Below, one piece after another: positions 7,988-15,941 of a stretch of DNA of 19,506 nucleotides. Below the pieces are notes generated by a model, which saw only the letters and a program-made list of their open reading frames with translations, was not told where the DNA came from and ran no database searches. The stretch comes from JBIICS01 sp044238735 (GTDB taxonomy: Bacteria > Bacteroidota > Bacteroidia > UBA4408). The stretch spans positions 1 to 19,506 of the forward strand of contig JBIICS010000045.1 in the NCBI GenBank assembly GCA_044238735.1, written 5' to 3'. A program made the translations under genes and the position numbers. Each line of letters opens with the position of its first letter. The stretch's first letter is position 1.

Positions 7988-8923
7988 ATGGAACATATAA
8001 TAAATCCTGTTGAAACCCATATTCTTGAGAAAGAATTACAAAATGGAAAGTTTGTTAGAACAACTAACAAGGGTAATAATGAAATCTATATTTTTAATCA
8101 TTTCGATTCCCCTCAATTAATGAATGAGTTGGGAAGAGTACGCGAAATAACCTTTAGAGAAGCAGGAGGGGGTACAGGCAAAGCGTTAGATTTAGATGAA
8201 TTTGATACAAACGATACTCCATATGAACAACTTATTGTATGGGATCCGATAGAAAAACAAATTATTGGAGGATATCGTTTTATAAAGATAGCTAATGCGG
8301 GCAGATATGATAATGGTACCTTAAAACTAGCTACTACCGAATTGTTTCGTTTTTCTGAGGAGTTTGTAAAAAATTTTGCGCCCTATACCATTGAGCTCGG
8401 AAGATCTTTTGTACAACCGGCTTATCAGCCATCGGTTAATAATAAGAAAGGGTTATTTTCTCTTGATAATTTATGGGACGGACTGGGGGCTATAGTAGTT
8501 GATAATCTTGAGGTAAAATATTTTTTTGGCAAAGTAACCATGTACAAGCACTTTAATGTTCTGGCCCGAGACTATATTTTATCTTTTATGCAATATTTTT
8601 TTCCCGATAAAGATCGTTTGGTATGGCCGATATATCCTGTTAAAATTCAGAACGATATGAATGATTTCTTAAGAGAGATTTACGGTTTGGAATATAAGGA
8701 GGCCCACAAAATATTAGGTCAAAAAGTTAGAGAGTTGGGAGAACATATTCCTCCTTTGGTAAATAATTATATGAATCTCTCTCCTACTATGAAATCGTTT
8801 GGTACTGCAGATAATGAACATTTTGGAGATGTTGAAGAAACCGGTATTATGGTTACAATAGCAGATATTTACGATACCAAAAAAGAACGTCATGTAGCTA
8901 CCTATCCCGGTAAAGGTAAATAA
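7988..8923 (+). CDS. Acyl-ACP-dependent N-acyltransferase, GNAT fold (GlsB/OlsB-like)
   Basis: A 311-aa protein of the OlsB/hemolysin-like GNAT family, predicted to transfer a 3-hydroxyacyl group from acyl-ACP to the amino group of an amino acid as the first step of aminolipid synthesis. Evidence is the segment VREITFREAGGGTGKALDLD (51-70), IIGGYRF (92-98) and the family hallmark ELGRSFVQPAYQ (136-147), followed by LWDGLGAIV. No signal peptide or clear membrane segment is seen, consistent with a peripheral cytoplasmic enzyme. It starts 8 nt after the O-acyltransferase stop and ends 2 nt before engB, so the three genes form one transcription unit. The acceptor amino acid (glycine, serine, ornithine or other) cannot be read from sequence; glycine is the best guess from the Bacteroides precedent. 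Confidence 0.85.
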   Translation: MEHIINPVETHILEKELQNGKFVRTTNKGNNEIYIFNHFDSPQLMNELGRVREITFREAGGGTGKALDLDEFDTNDTPYEQLIVWDPIEKQIIGGYRFIKIANAGRYDNGTLKLATTELFRFSEEFVKNFAPYTIELGRSFVQPAYQPSVNNKKGLFSLDNLWDGLGAIVVDNLEVKYFFGKVTMYKHFNVLARDYILSFMQYFFPDKDRLVWPIYPVKIQNDMNDFLREIYGLEYKEAHKILGQKVRELGEHIPPLVNNYMNLSPTMKSFGTADNEHFGDVEETGIMVTIADIYDTKKERHVATYPGKGK

Positions 8924-8925
8924 GG

Positions 8926-9519
8926 ATGAAAGATATAATCATAAAATCCCCTCTGTTTTTAGGTAGTTTTGATAATTACAAGAAATGTCCATCTTCTAAA
9001 TTACGAGAATACGCCTTTATTGGCCGCTCTAATGTTGGCAAGTCGTCGCTTATTAATATGCTCTGCCAGAAAAAAGGATTGGCCAAAGTTTCAGGAACTC
9101 CGGGTAAAACTAAATTACTAAACTTGTTTAATGTAGATGAGCAATTTATTTTAACCGATTTACCGGGTTATGGTTTTGCTCGAGCTTCTAAAGCCGATAA
9201 AGAAAAGTGGCAAAAATTTATTTTAGATTATTTGATAAATCGCGAGAACCTACATTGCCTCTTTATTTTAATTGATGTGCGGCTGGAACCCCAGAAAATC
9301 GATCTTGAATTTATAGATTGGGTGGGTATTCAGGGAATTCCTTTTGTTTTAGTTTTTACTAAGGGTGATAAAGTGGGTAAAACAGAGCAACAAAGCAGTA
9401 TTGCACGTTTTAAAAGGGCCATGTTAAAAACCTGGGACGAACTTCCGCCTGTTTTCGCCACTTCTTCCGAAACTAAAGAGGGTAGAAGCGATTTACTAAA
9501 ATTTATGCTCGAAAGTTAA
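8926..9519 (+). CDS. engB: Ribosome biogenesis GTP-binding protein EngB (YsxC/YihA)
   Basis: Essential small GTPase that helps assemble the large ribosomal subunit in the cytoplasm. It has 197 aa, the normal family length. All G motifs are visible: G1 GRSNVGKS (33-40), G2 around SGTPGKT (56-62), G3 DLPGYG (78-83), G4 TKGD (145-148) and G5 ATSS (178-181). The ATG at 8926 lies 2 nt after the preceding stop, with the GG of TAAGGATG between them. It is the last gene of the acyltransferase operon; a 127-bp gap with no clear terminator separates it from pntA. Confidence 0.97.
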   Translation: MKDIIIKSPLFLGSFDNYKKCPSSKLREYAFIGRSNVGKSSLINMLCQKKGLAKVSGTPGKTKLLNLFNVDEQFILTDLPGYGFARASKADKEKWQKFILDYLINRENLHCLFILIDVRLEPQKIDLEFIDWVGIQGIPFVLVFTKGDKVGKTEQQSSIARFKRAMLKTWDELPPVFATSSETKEGRSDLLKFMLES

Positions 9520-9646
9520 AAAACAGTTTAATTATGTGTTTTTATAAAGAAAACATTAAGTATTTATTAACCTCTAAAAACAAGGATTTAAAAATTATGC
9601 CTTATCTTGGTAGGTGTAATTAAATCAATTAAAGATTCATTTTTAT

Positions 9647-11194
9647 ATGAAAGTAGGAATACCCTCCGAAATTTTTCCGGGTGAGCTAAGAGTAGCAGCA
9701 ACCCCTAAAACAATTAAGCGATTACTAAAGCAAGGTTTCGAAGTTTACATTCAGGAAAATGCTGGTGTGCGCGCAAATTTCTCAAATCAGGAATTTGAAG
9801 AAGCCGGTGCAAAGCTGGTTAAAACTGCGACCGAGATTTATGGTAGTTGCGATATAGTTTTAAAAGTAAAAGAACCAGCAGTTGAAGAAGTTTCTTTAAT
9901 GCGCGAAGGATTGGTTTTATTAAGCTATTTATGGCCCGCGCAAAACCAAGATTTGCTGAAGGTTCTTGCCGATAAGAAAGTGAATGCGGTGGCAATGGAT
10001 GCAATTCCACGTATCTCCAGAGCACAAAAAATGGATGTGCTTTCTTCAATGGCTAATATTGCCGGTTATCGTGCGGTTATTGAAGGATCTTATCATTTTG
10101 GAAGATTTCTTAACGGTCAGATAACTGCCGCCGGAAAGGTAGAGCCTGCAAAAGTACTGGTGATTGGGGCTGGCGTAGCCGGATTAGCGGCTATTGGTGC
10201 AGCAAACTCTTTGGGCGCAATTGTTAGAGCATTTGATACCCGTAAAGAAGTTGCTGAACAAATAGCCTCCATGGGCGCGCAGTTTCTAACAGTTGAAATT
10301 GATGAGGATGGTGCTACCGCATCGGGTTACTCTAAAGAAATGAGTAAAGAGTTTATTGAAGCGGAAATGAAATTGTTCCTTGAGCAAGCTAAAGAAGTGG
10401 ATATTGTAATTACTACTGCTCAGATACCAGGACGATCTGCTCCAAAATTATGGTTAGATTACCACGTTCAGGCTATGAAACCGGGTTCTGTTATTGTAGA
10501 TTTGGCTGCTTCAACCGGAGGTAATTGTGCCTATACTAAAAACGGAGAAATTGTTTCCAGCGAAAATGGTGTAACTATAGTAGGTAAATTAAATCAGTTA
10601 CCTAATCAGGCTTCGCAGTTATACGGAAACAACCTTTGTCATCTTTTGGATGATATGGGTAAAGCCGAGAAATTTAAAATTGACATGGAAGATGCGGTAG
10701 TATCGCGCGCTATGGTTACTTATAACGGAAAAATTAACTGGCCTCCGGCTCCCCTGCAGGTAAGCCCTTCAGCAGGCGGTGGTGCCAAAAAAATTGCAGC
10801 CCCTACACCGGAAGAAATAAAAATTTCAGAGGACGAAAAGGCAAGAAAGGCAGCAGTTAATACCGTTATTAGTATAGCTATTGTGGGCGCTTTATTGCTT
10901 TTGGTTGGTGCTTTTGCTCCTCCGGCATTTATACAGCATTTTACAGTATTTGTATTAGCAGTGTTTGTAGGCTGGCAGGTAATTACTAACGTTTCCCACT
11001 CATTGCACACCCCCCTTATGGCCGTTACCAATGCTATTAGTGGTATTATTATAGTGGGTGGTTTGTTACAAACCAAAAGCGATTTTAGTAATATAATGAC
11101 CATCCTCGCCTCTATTGCTATATTGGTAGCGAGTATAAATATTGTGGGCGGGTTTGTGGTAACTCACCGTATGTTGAAAATGTTTAAAAAGTAA
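9647..11194 (+). CDS. pntA: NAD(P) transhydrogenase subunit alpha PntA
   Basis: Subunit of the proton-pumping transhydrogenase, which uses the proton gradient to drive hydride transfer from NADH to NADP+. It has 515 aa, close to the 510 of E. coli PntA, so it is the full fused form (soluble NAD domain dI plus membrane part of dII) rather than the split alpha1/alpha2 form. The N-terminus (MKVGIPSEIFPGELRVAATP) is AlaDH/PNT-like. The PRISRAQKMD segment (121-130) holds the R/Q/D residues of the RQD loop (R122, Q127, D130), and the NAD-binding loop is GAGVAGLAAIGAANSLGA (174-191). A Pro/Glu/Lys linker (about 366-400) leads to about four membrane helices (about 404-510). pntB follows after 12 nt. 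Confidence 0.97.
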   Translation: MKVGIPSEIFPGELRVAATPKTIKRLLKQGFEVYIQENAGVRANFSNQEFEEAGAKLVKTATEIYGSCDIVLKVKEPAVEEVSLMREGLVLLSYLWPAQNQDLLKVLADKKVNAVAMDAIPRISRAQKMDVLSSMANIAGYRAVIEGSYHFGRFLNGQITAAGKVEPAKVLVIGAGVAGLAAIGAANSLGAIVRAFDTRKEVAEQIASMGAQFLTVEIDEDGATASGYSKEMSKEFIEAEMKLFLEQAKEVDIVITTAQIPGRSAPKLWLDYHVQAMKPGSVIVDLAASTGGNCAYTKNGEIVSSENGVTIVGKLNQLPNQASQLYGNNLCHLLDDMGKAEKFKIDMEDAVVSRAMVTYNGKINWPPAPLQVSPSAGGGAKKIAAPTPEEIKISEDEKARKAAVNTVISIAIVGALLLLVGAFAPPAFIQHFTVFVLAVFVGWQVITNVSHSLHTPLMAVTNAISGIIIVGGLLQTKSDFSNIMTILASIAILVASINIVGGFVVTHRMLKMFKK

Positions 11195-11206
11195 GTTTAT
11201 TAAATT

Positions 11207-12607
11207 ATGTATATAGTTAAGGAAATTCAAACAGCCGCATACTTATTTGCAAGTATCCTGTTTATTTTAAGTTTAAGTGGTTTGTCAACTCAGGAGTCGG
11301 CGAAACGCGGAGTGTTATATGGAATTGTTGGGATGATAGTAGCAATTATCGCAACCGTTATGGGTGAAGGAGTTGAAGGCCATGTCTATATTATTGCAGC
11401 TATCGCTGTTGCTTCGGTAATTGGTATAATGGTTGCGCGTAAAGTAGAAATGACAGCAATGCCTCAACTGGTAGCGATCTTGCATAGTTTTGTGGGATTG
11501 GCGGCTGTATTGGTTGGCATTGGTTCTTATTTAGATCCGGCTACGCAAACTTTAACGGGCGCCGAGCATACTATACACCTGGTTGAAGTTTTTGTGGGTA
11601 TTTTTATTGGTGCTATAACGTTTACCGGCTCTATTATTGCCTGGGGTAAGCTCGATGGTAAAGTGCCTTCCAAGCCTTGGAGTTTTAGTGGATTACAATT
11701 AATGAATTTAACCCTATTAATTGTGTGTACTGTTTTAGGGGTGTTGTATTGTAATGCCGAAGGTACAAGTGGAATGCTTTATTTAGGTATAATGACGGTA
11801 ATCGCATCATTTATAGGGGTTGTTTTGGTTATGGCCATTGGGGGAGGAGATATGCCGGTTGTAGTATCCATGCTTAATTCTTACTCAGGTTGGGCTGCGT
11901 CAGCCGCGGGTTTTATGTTGGGTAACGATTTGCTTATAGTAACCGGAGCCCTTGTGGGTAGCTCGGGTGCTATTCTTTCTATGCATATGTGCCACGCTAT
12001 GAATCGTTCTTTCTTTTCAGTAATATTTGCCAGTGGAAGTGGAAATGCCAAGGGTGGTGAGAAAAAAGCAATTGAAGGGGAAGTTACTTCGTTAAATCAT
12101 GAAGAGGTTGCAGCTTTATTAAAAGAAGCCAAGTCGGTGGTTATTGTCCCGGGTTATGGGATGGCAGTTGCAAAGGCGCAGTATCCAATTTACGATTTAG
12201 TTCAAACGCTGCGTAAAGAAGGTAAGAATGTTCGTTTTGCTATTCATCCGGTAGCAGGGCGCTTGCCGGGCCATATGAATGTATTATTGGCAGAAGCTAA
12301 TGTACCATACGATATTGTATTGGAAATGGATGAGATAAACGATGATATGCCTGATACGGATGTAGTGATGGTAATAGGAGCAAACGATGTGGTAAATCCA
12401 AGTGCTCAGGATGATCCAGCCAGTTCTATTTACGGAATGCCTGTAATTGAAGCCTGGAAAGCCGAAAAAGTAATTATTATGAAACGTTCCATGAGTGCAG
12501 GATATTCGGGAGAGGACAACCCGTTATTCTACAAACCAAACGCTGAAATGCTTTACGGTGATGCTAAAGCCAGTGTAGAAAAGATTCTTTCGTTTTTGAA
12601 GAAATAA
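11207..12607 (+). CDS. pntB: NAD(P) transhydrogenase subunit beta PntB
   Basis: Partner of PntA, supplying most of the proton channel (dII) and the NADP(H)-binding domain (dIII). It has 466 aa, against 462 in E. coli. About nine hydrophobic helices cover residues 5-280; AILHSFVGLAAVLVG holds the His (H93) equivalent to the proton-channel His of E. coli PntB. A charged linker (about 280-305) leads to dIII with VPGYGMAVAKAQYP (314-327), GANDVVNPSAQDDPASSIYG (391-410) and the NADP-contacting KRSMSAGYSGEDNPLF (426-441). The gene pair is complete and ends in a strong intrinsic terminator, so pntAB is likely a self-contained NADPH-generating unit. Confidence 0.97.
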   Translation: MYIVKEIQTAAYLFASILFILSLSGLSTQESAKRGVLYGIVGMIVAIIATVMGEGVEGHVYIIAAIAVASVIGIMVARKVEMTAMPQLVAILHSFVGLAAVLVGIGSYLDPATQTLTGAEHTIHLVEVFVGIFIGAITFTGSIIAWGKLDGKVPSKPWSFSGLQLMNLTLLIVCTVLGVLYCNAEGTSGMLYLGIMTVIASFIGVVLVMAIGGGDMPVVVSMLNSYSGWAASAAGFMLGNDLLIVTGALVGSSGAILSMHMCHAMNRSFFSVIFASGSGNAKGGEKKAIEGEVTSLNHEEVAALLKEAKSVVIVPGYGMAVAKAQYPIYDLVQTLRKEGKNVRFAIHPVAGRLPGHMNVLLAEANVPYDIVLEMDEINDDMPDTDVVMVIGANDVVNPSAQDDPASSIYGMPVIEAWKAEKVIIMKRSMSAGYSGEDNPLFYKPNAEMLYGDAKASVEKILSFLKK

Positions 12608-12627
12608 CAAATAAATAGCTGATTGGT

Positions 12628-12659
12628 AAAGGGACTTATTTTTTTAAGTCCCTTTTTTT
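12628..12659 (+). terminator. Rho-independent terminator of pntAB
   Basis: AAAGGGACTTA (12628-12638) pairs perfectly over 11 bp with TAAGTCCCTTT (12646-12656), with a seven-T loop and a T-run continuing after the stem to 12659. It begins 20 nt after the pntB stop codon. Confidence 0.93.
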
Positions 12660-12720
12660 ATAGTTTGGTGCGAGAGTAATGTGCTCAATTAAAGTAAATA
12701 ATTAAGAAAATCCTCAAAAA

Positions 12721-12790
12721 CGTCTTTGCGAGGAGGGACAGATGATTTATTTATTTTTCATTAGAGTTTTTAGCGACGAAGCAATCTCCC
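12721..12790. repeat. Probable relic of a dispersed REP/MITE-like repeat
   Basis: The left end CGTCTTTGCGAGGAGGGA (12721-12738) and right end TAGCGACGAAGCAATCTCCC (12771-12790) resemble the two halves of a short repeat often seen in intergenic DNA of diverse bacteria, whose usual core reads like CGTCATTGCGAGGAGCG...CGACGAAGCAATCTC (recalled, not searched). Here the halves are separated by about 32 AT-rich bases, and the left half has T for A in CATTG. Only TTGC/GCAA and a few more bases pair between the ends. No target duplication is obvious. Whether other copies exist in this genome cannot be seen from the window. Confidence 0.45.
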
Positions 12791-12849
12791 TTAAGTTCAA
12801 ATTTATATATGTTAAAATCAATTTAACCTGATGATTACAATACATTACT

Positions 12850-12885
12850 TAAAACAACAAAGGGGCTCTTTTAAGGGGCCCCTTT
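12850..12885 (-). terminator. Hairpin downstream of the transglycosylase gene, probable terminator
   Basis: AAAGGGGC (12859-12866) pairs with GCCCCTTT (12878-12885), 8 bp mostly G-C. On the minus strand it lies 24 nt after the stop of the 12909-13868 gene and is followed by TTTGTTGTTTT, a T-rich tail. On the plus strand pairing extends further through G-U pairs, so it may also act as a back-up for pntAB. Confidence 0.75.
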
Positions 12886-12908
12886 AAATTTTGATATCAT
12901 TTTAGTAA

Positions 12909-13868
12909 TTATTTTAACGCAATTTCTTTGCACGATTTGTATAAAACCTGTTCGGTTTCAATTAAAGCGGCTAATGCAATTTGAGAATAGTTTTGTGAAG
13001 CATTTCCAAAGTTAGCACATTTGGTTTGCCACAGTTTTAAGATTAAATCTTTACCTCCTTCGGTCATGCCTGTTTTATCAAGTGCCGGAGCCACATTACC
13101 TGCACCTGCGTGATAAATATGCAAAACCAATAAACGGTACCATAAATCGTTTTGATTGTAGGCAATTCCTCTTTTCTCAAGCATGGAATTGGCATACGGA
13201 ATACAAACAGTGCGAATTAATTTAGCCGCTGCCCAAGCCGATTTTTCAAAGTTTTTACGTTCGTCAACGTGTTTGTTTACTTTTAAGCCCATGTTTTTGG
13301 CAACCCCTTTCATTAACTGAAACGACCCGTAAGCGCCTACATTAGATTTTTGTAATCTACCCGGACTTTCAATTAATAATATAGCCTGCGCAAAAAAAGG
13401 ATCTACATTATTATCTTCAAATATGGGTATGGCACGATGTATATCGGGTATTGCATCTTCAAATTTGTAGAAGAAATTTTTTCCGGCCGTAAAATAAATA
13501 ATTTCATCTGCAGGTAAATTATAGGCCTTACGAATAGAGTCTTTGTATTCTGTTTTTTGTAATTCTGTTTTGGTTTTCCAGTTGCTCATGGCAACCTTAC
13601 CAACAATTTTACGTGTGCTGGCTATGTTAACAAGAGCAGTGTCGGCATCGAGGTTCATGGTTTTTCTCCAGAAATTTACATGTGCCAGGGTATCCCAACG
13701 TTCGCTGTAAATGGTGCCAACGTGTAAAATGGTAATGTCGTCCTGCCCTTTAAATCCTTTTGCGCTTATTTTATAAGGCATAGGGTCGTTAGTGTATTTA
13801 AGTTCGTTAGTTGAATTAACAAAGCTAAACAGCAAAATAGTGGACAATATTACAACAAATCTTTTCAT
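12909..13868 (-). CDS. Secreted lytic-transglycosylase-like protein (SLT fold)
   Basis: Predicted periplasmic or outer-membrane-associated enzyme that cleaves peptidoglycan glycan strands. It has 319 aa. The N-terminus (MKRFVVILSTILLFSFVNS) is a signal peptide with no lipobox Cys. A poorly recognised region of about 130 residues is followed by the SLT core: LLIESPGRLQKSN (164-176, candidate catalytic E167), GAYGSFQLM (178-186), matching the family GAxGLMQ block, and IYHAGAGNV (251-259) in place of the usual YNAG. The E-to-GA distance is one residue shorter than the common ESxxNPxAxSxxGA pattern and ESPG replaces ES-x-F/Y-N-P, so activity is probable rather than certain. It stands alone, with 167 bp upstream and a hairpin after it. 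Confidence 0.82.
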   Translation of the reverse strand: MKRFVVILSTILLFSFVNSTNELKYTNDPMPYKISAKGFKGQDDITILHVGTIYSERWDTLAHVNFWRKTMNLDADTALVNIASTRKIVGKVAMSNWKTKTELQKTEYKDSIRKAYNLPADEIIYFTAGKNFFYKFEDAIPDIHRAIPIFEDNNVDPFFAQAILLIESPGRLQKSNVGAYGSFQLMKGVAKNMGLKVNKHVDERKNFEKSAWAAAKLIRTVCIPYANSMLEKRGIAYNQNDLWYRLLVLHIYHAGAGNVAPALDKTGMTEGGKDLILKLWQTKCANFGNASQNYSQIALAALIETEQVLYKSCKEIALK

Positions 13869-14035
13869 ACATTATAAAGTAACGAATAAGCAAATAAAAG
13901 TGGATGTGCTGCTTTTAAAAGTTATAAACTTACTTTAGTTAATTTAAGAAAAAAACGAATCACATCCAAATTTATTTTGGAGGCCTAATCATTCATTTCT
14001 GCTAATGGGGAAAATTTCTTAAAATGTAGTAGAAG

Positions 14036-14485
14036 TTATCTCTTCTTTTTAAAACTAAGAGAAGCTATGCCACAACCGGGTACCTCTTCTTGAAAATGAA
14101 AACCTAAATAATAGATGCCGGTTTGTTTACAATCGTATAATAGAGAGGTGAAATAAGACTTGGTTTGAGGCAAATAATTAGAGAATAGTTCTTTATCTTT
14201 TTGGTCGTAAAGCGTTACGATCATTTTTGAGCCTTTTTGATTTTCATCAAATACATTTATTTTATAAACCTTGCCAGAGGTTAAGAGAACCTTATAAATA
14301 TTTTTTTGATTATCCTTTCGGCTCTTATATTCAATATTGTGTGATTTAATGTATATATAATCGTTTTCCACCTCATTTAAGTTTGGTTTCATATCATTAA
14401 AGTTACACTTAGCGAAGATTTCGAAAGAGAAACTAAGTGTTGAAATAATAACAAAAGCCCAAATGGATTTAACTAATGTATTCAC
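14036..14485 (-). CDS. Small secreted protein of unknown function
   Basis: A 149-aa protein I do not recognise. The N-terminus has Lys, a hydrophobic run (about 8-23) and a likely cleavage after FAK or nearby, so it should be exported. The mature part is rich in short alternating beta-like segments (IYKVLLTSGKVYKINVFDE, SKMIVTLYD, TGIYYLGFHF) and three cysteines (C27, C119, C138). This recalls the small jelly-roll PPC-like domains found in secreted bacterial proteins, but the similarity is only by eye. The start is GTG at 14485, since an in-frame TAA lies six codons upstream and the first internal ATG would remove the signal peptide. It follows the terminator of the glutamate dehydrogenase gene, so it needs its own promoter in the 46-bp gap. 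Confidence 0.75.
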   Translation of the reverse strand: MNTLVKSIWAFVIISTLSFSFEIFAKCNFNDMKPNLNEVENDYIYIKSHNIEYKSRKDNQKNIYKVLLTSGKVYKINVFDENQKGSKMIVTLYDQKDKELFSNYLPQTKSYFTSLLYDCKQTGIYYLGFHFQEEVPGCGIASLSFKKKR

Positions 14486-14531
14486 AGTTATTAATATAGC
14501 TTAGCCTAAATATAAGTAAAATAATAGAAAC

Positions 14532-14557
14532 AAAAAAGAGGGGATAAACCCCTCTTT
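14532..14557 (-). terminator. Rho-independent terminator of the glutamate dehydrogenase gene
   Basis: AAAGAGGGG (14535-14543) and CCCCTCTTT (14549-14557) form a perfect 9-bp stem with a 5-nt loop. Read on the minus strand it is followed by a run of T (TTTTTTG) ending at 14531, and it starts 11 nt after the stop codon at 14569. Confidence 0.92.
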
Positions 14558-14568
14558 ATTTAAATGAA

Positions 14569-15843
14569 TTAGAATCTGCCTCTGTATTCAATTCCCTTAT
14601 CCAATTTCTTGAGAGCTGTGATGTAGGCACCAATTCTTAAGGTAGTTTTAAACTGTTGAGCATTGTCCCAAACGTTTTGGAATGCAAGTTTCATACTTTC
14701 ATCGTGTTTACTATTTACCTCTTCGGTGGTCCAATAGTGGCCTAATCGGTTCTGCACCCATTCAAAATAAGAAACAGTAACACCGCCACCGTTTGCTAAT
14801 ACATCAGGTACTACTGTTATTCCTTTTTCATGTAAAATCGGATCGGCATCAGCAGTTGTGGGTCCGTTTGCACCTTCAACAATTAATTTTGCTTTAATAT
14901 CTTTTGCAATATCAGCATTAATAACATTAGCTGTTGCGGCAGGAACCAATAAATCCACGTCCAGAGTTAATAACTCGTGATTACTAATTTCGGAAACCCC
15001 AGGTAGATTGTATCCTTTAAGCACACCTCCGTTTTTAGCAACATGCTCGGATATTTTATTTAAATCTAATCCGGTTGGATTATAATAAGCAGCGGTATGG
15101 TCACTTACAGCTACCACTTTAATTCCTTTTTCGGCAAGAAGCTTGGCTGCATTTTTACCTACATTACCAAACCCTTGAACGGCAGCAGTAGAGGCGCGTT
15201 TGTCCATTCCTATTTTTTTCATTGCTTCTAAAGAAGCAATCATAACTCCACGTCCTGTTGCTTCTTCGCGGCCTCTGGAACCCCCTAATGTTTTAGGTTT
15301 TCCGGTTACAACCCCTGGTTCGCTATGGCCAACTACTTTTTCAAATTCATCCACAATCCAAGCCATTTCGCGTTTGCCTGTGCCCATATCGGGAGCCGGT
15401 ATATCTTTATCAACACCAAAAACATCACTTAGTGCACGGGTATAAGCGCGGGTTAATCTTTCTAATTCTCCGGTACTTAATTCACGTGGATTCACACAGA
15501 TTCCGCCTTTAGCGCCACCATAAGGAAGTGCTGCAATGGCGCATTTAAAAGTCATCCAGGCAGATAAAGCCTGAACTTCATCTAAGTCAACATCCAGAGC
15601 ATAACGAATCCCACCTTTAGATGGCCCCAATACGGTGGAATGAACCACTCGGTAGCCCTGAAATACCTTAACGGTTCCATCATCCATCTGAACTGGTAAC
15701 GAAACGATATTAATCCTTTTAGGGTTTCTTAAAATTTCTCTAGTAAACGGCGAAACGTTTAATAATTCAGCTGCTTTGTCAAAACGAGCCAGCACGGCTT
15801 CAAACATGCTTACATGTTGTTGTTCTGTAGCGGTATTACTCAT
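14569..15843 (-). CDS. Glutamate dehydrogenase (Glu/Leu/Phe/Val dehydrogenase family, hexameric type)
   Basis: Cytoplasmic enzyme interconverting glutamate and 2-oxoglutarate plus ammonia, linking carbon and nitrogen metabolism. It has 424 aa, the length of the small hexameric bacterial enzymes such as B. subtilis RocG/GudB. The substrate domain holds GPSKGGIR (73-80), LPYGGAKGGI (106-115, catalytic K112) and PAPDMGTG (149-156, D152). The dinucleotide domain holds AVQGFGNVGK (221-230). NAD or NADP preference cannot be settled by eye. Leucine or valine dehydrogenase is less likely given the length and the PYGGAKGG/PAPDMGTG pair. It is monocistronic: 98 bp lie upstream before rarA and a strong terminator follows. 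Transhydrogenase genes lie about 2 kb away, but no shared operon is implied. Confidence 0.94.
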   Translation of the reverse strand: MSNTATEQQHVSMFEAVLARFDKAAELLNVSPFTREILRNPKRINIVSLPVQMDDGTVKVFQGYRVVHSTVLGPSKGGIRYALDVDLDEVQALSAWMTFKCAIAALPYGGAKGGICVNPRELSTGELERLTRAYTRALSDVFGVDKDIPAPDMGTGKREMAWIVDEFEKVVGHSEPGVVTGKPKTLGGSRGREEATGRGVMIASLEAMKKIGMDKRASTAAVQGFGNVGKNAAKLLAEKGIKVVAVSDHTAAYYNPTGLDLNKISEHVAKNGGVLKGYNLPGVSEISNHELLTLDVDLLVPAATANVINADIAKDIKAKLIVEGANGPTTADADPILHEKGITVVPDVLANGGGVTVSYFEWVQNRLGHYWTTEEVNSKHDESMKLAFQNVWDNAQQFKTTLRIGAYITALKKLDKGIEYRGRF

Positions 15844-15941
15844 TAAATAAGGGTTTTAAAATGTGGGCCTAAAGTAGAAAATTATAAAAACCGAGGCAAA
15901 TTTTTTAGATAATATTCGCTTAAAACCCAATTAAAATAATT

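Larger units (their letters stand above)
12608..12908. other. 301-bp intergenic region between converging genes pntB and the transglycosylase gene
   Basis: Contains the pntB terminator hairpin (12628-12659), a probable degraded dispersed repeat (12721-12790) and a second hairpin (12859-12885) just past the end of the minus-strand gene. The rest is AT-rich with no ORF or RNA gene that I can support. Confidence 0.7.

Noticed and set aside
7674..8070. Two minus-strand ORFs (72 and 74 aa) within the acyltransferase operon
   Set aside because: They overlap two confident plus-strand genes and have no recognisable features.
10720..11103. 127-aa minus-strand ORF within pntA
   Set aside because: It mirrors the low-complexity membrane region of pntA; the pntA reading has all family motifs.
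15200..15445. 81-aa plus-strand ORF inside the glutamate dehydrogenase gene
   Set aside because: Antisense shadow of a conserved enzyme; no start context or homology by eye.
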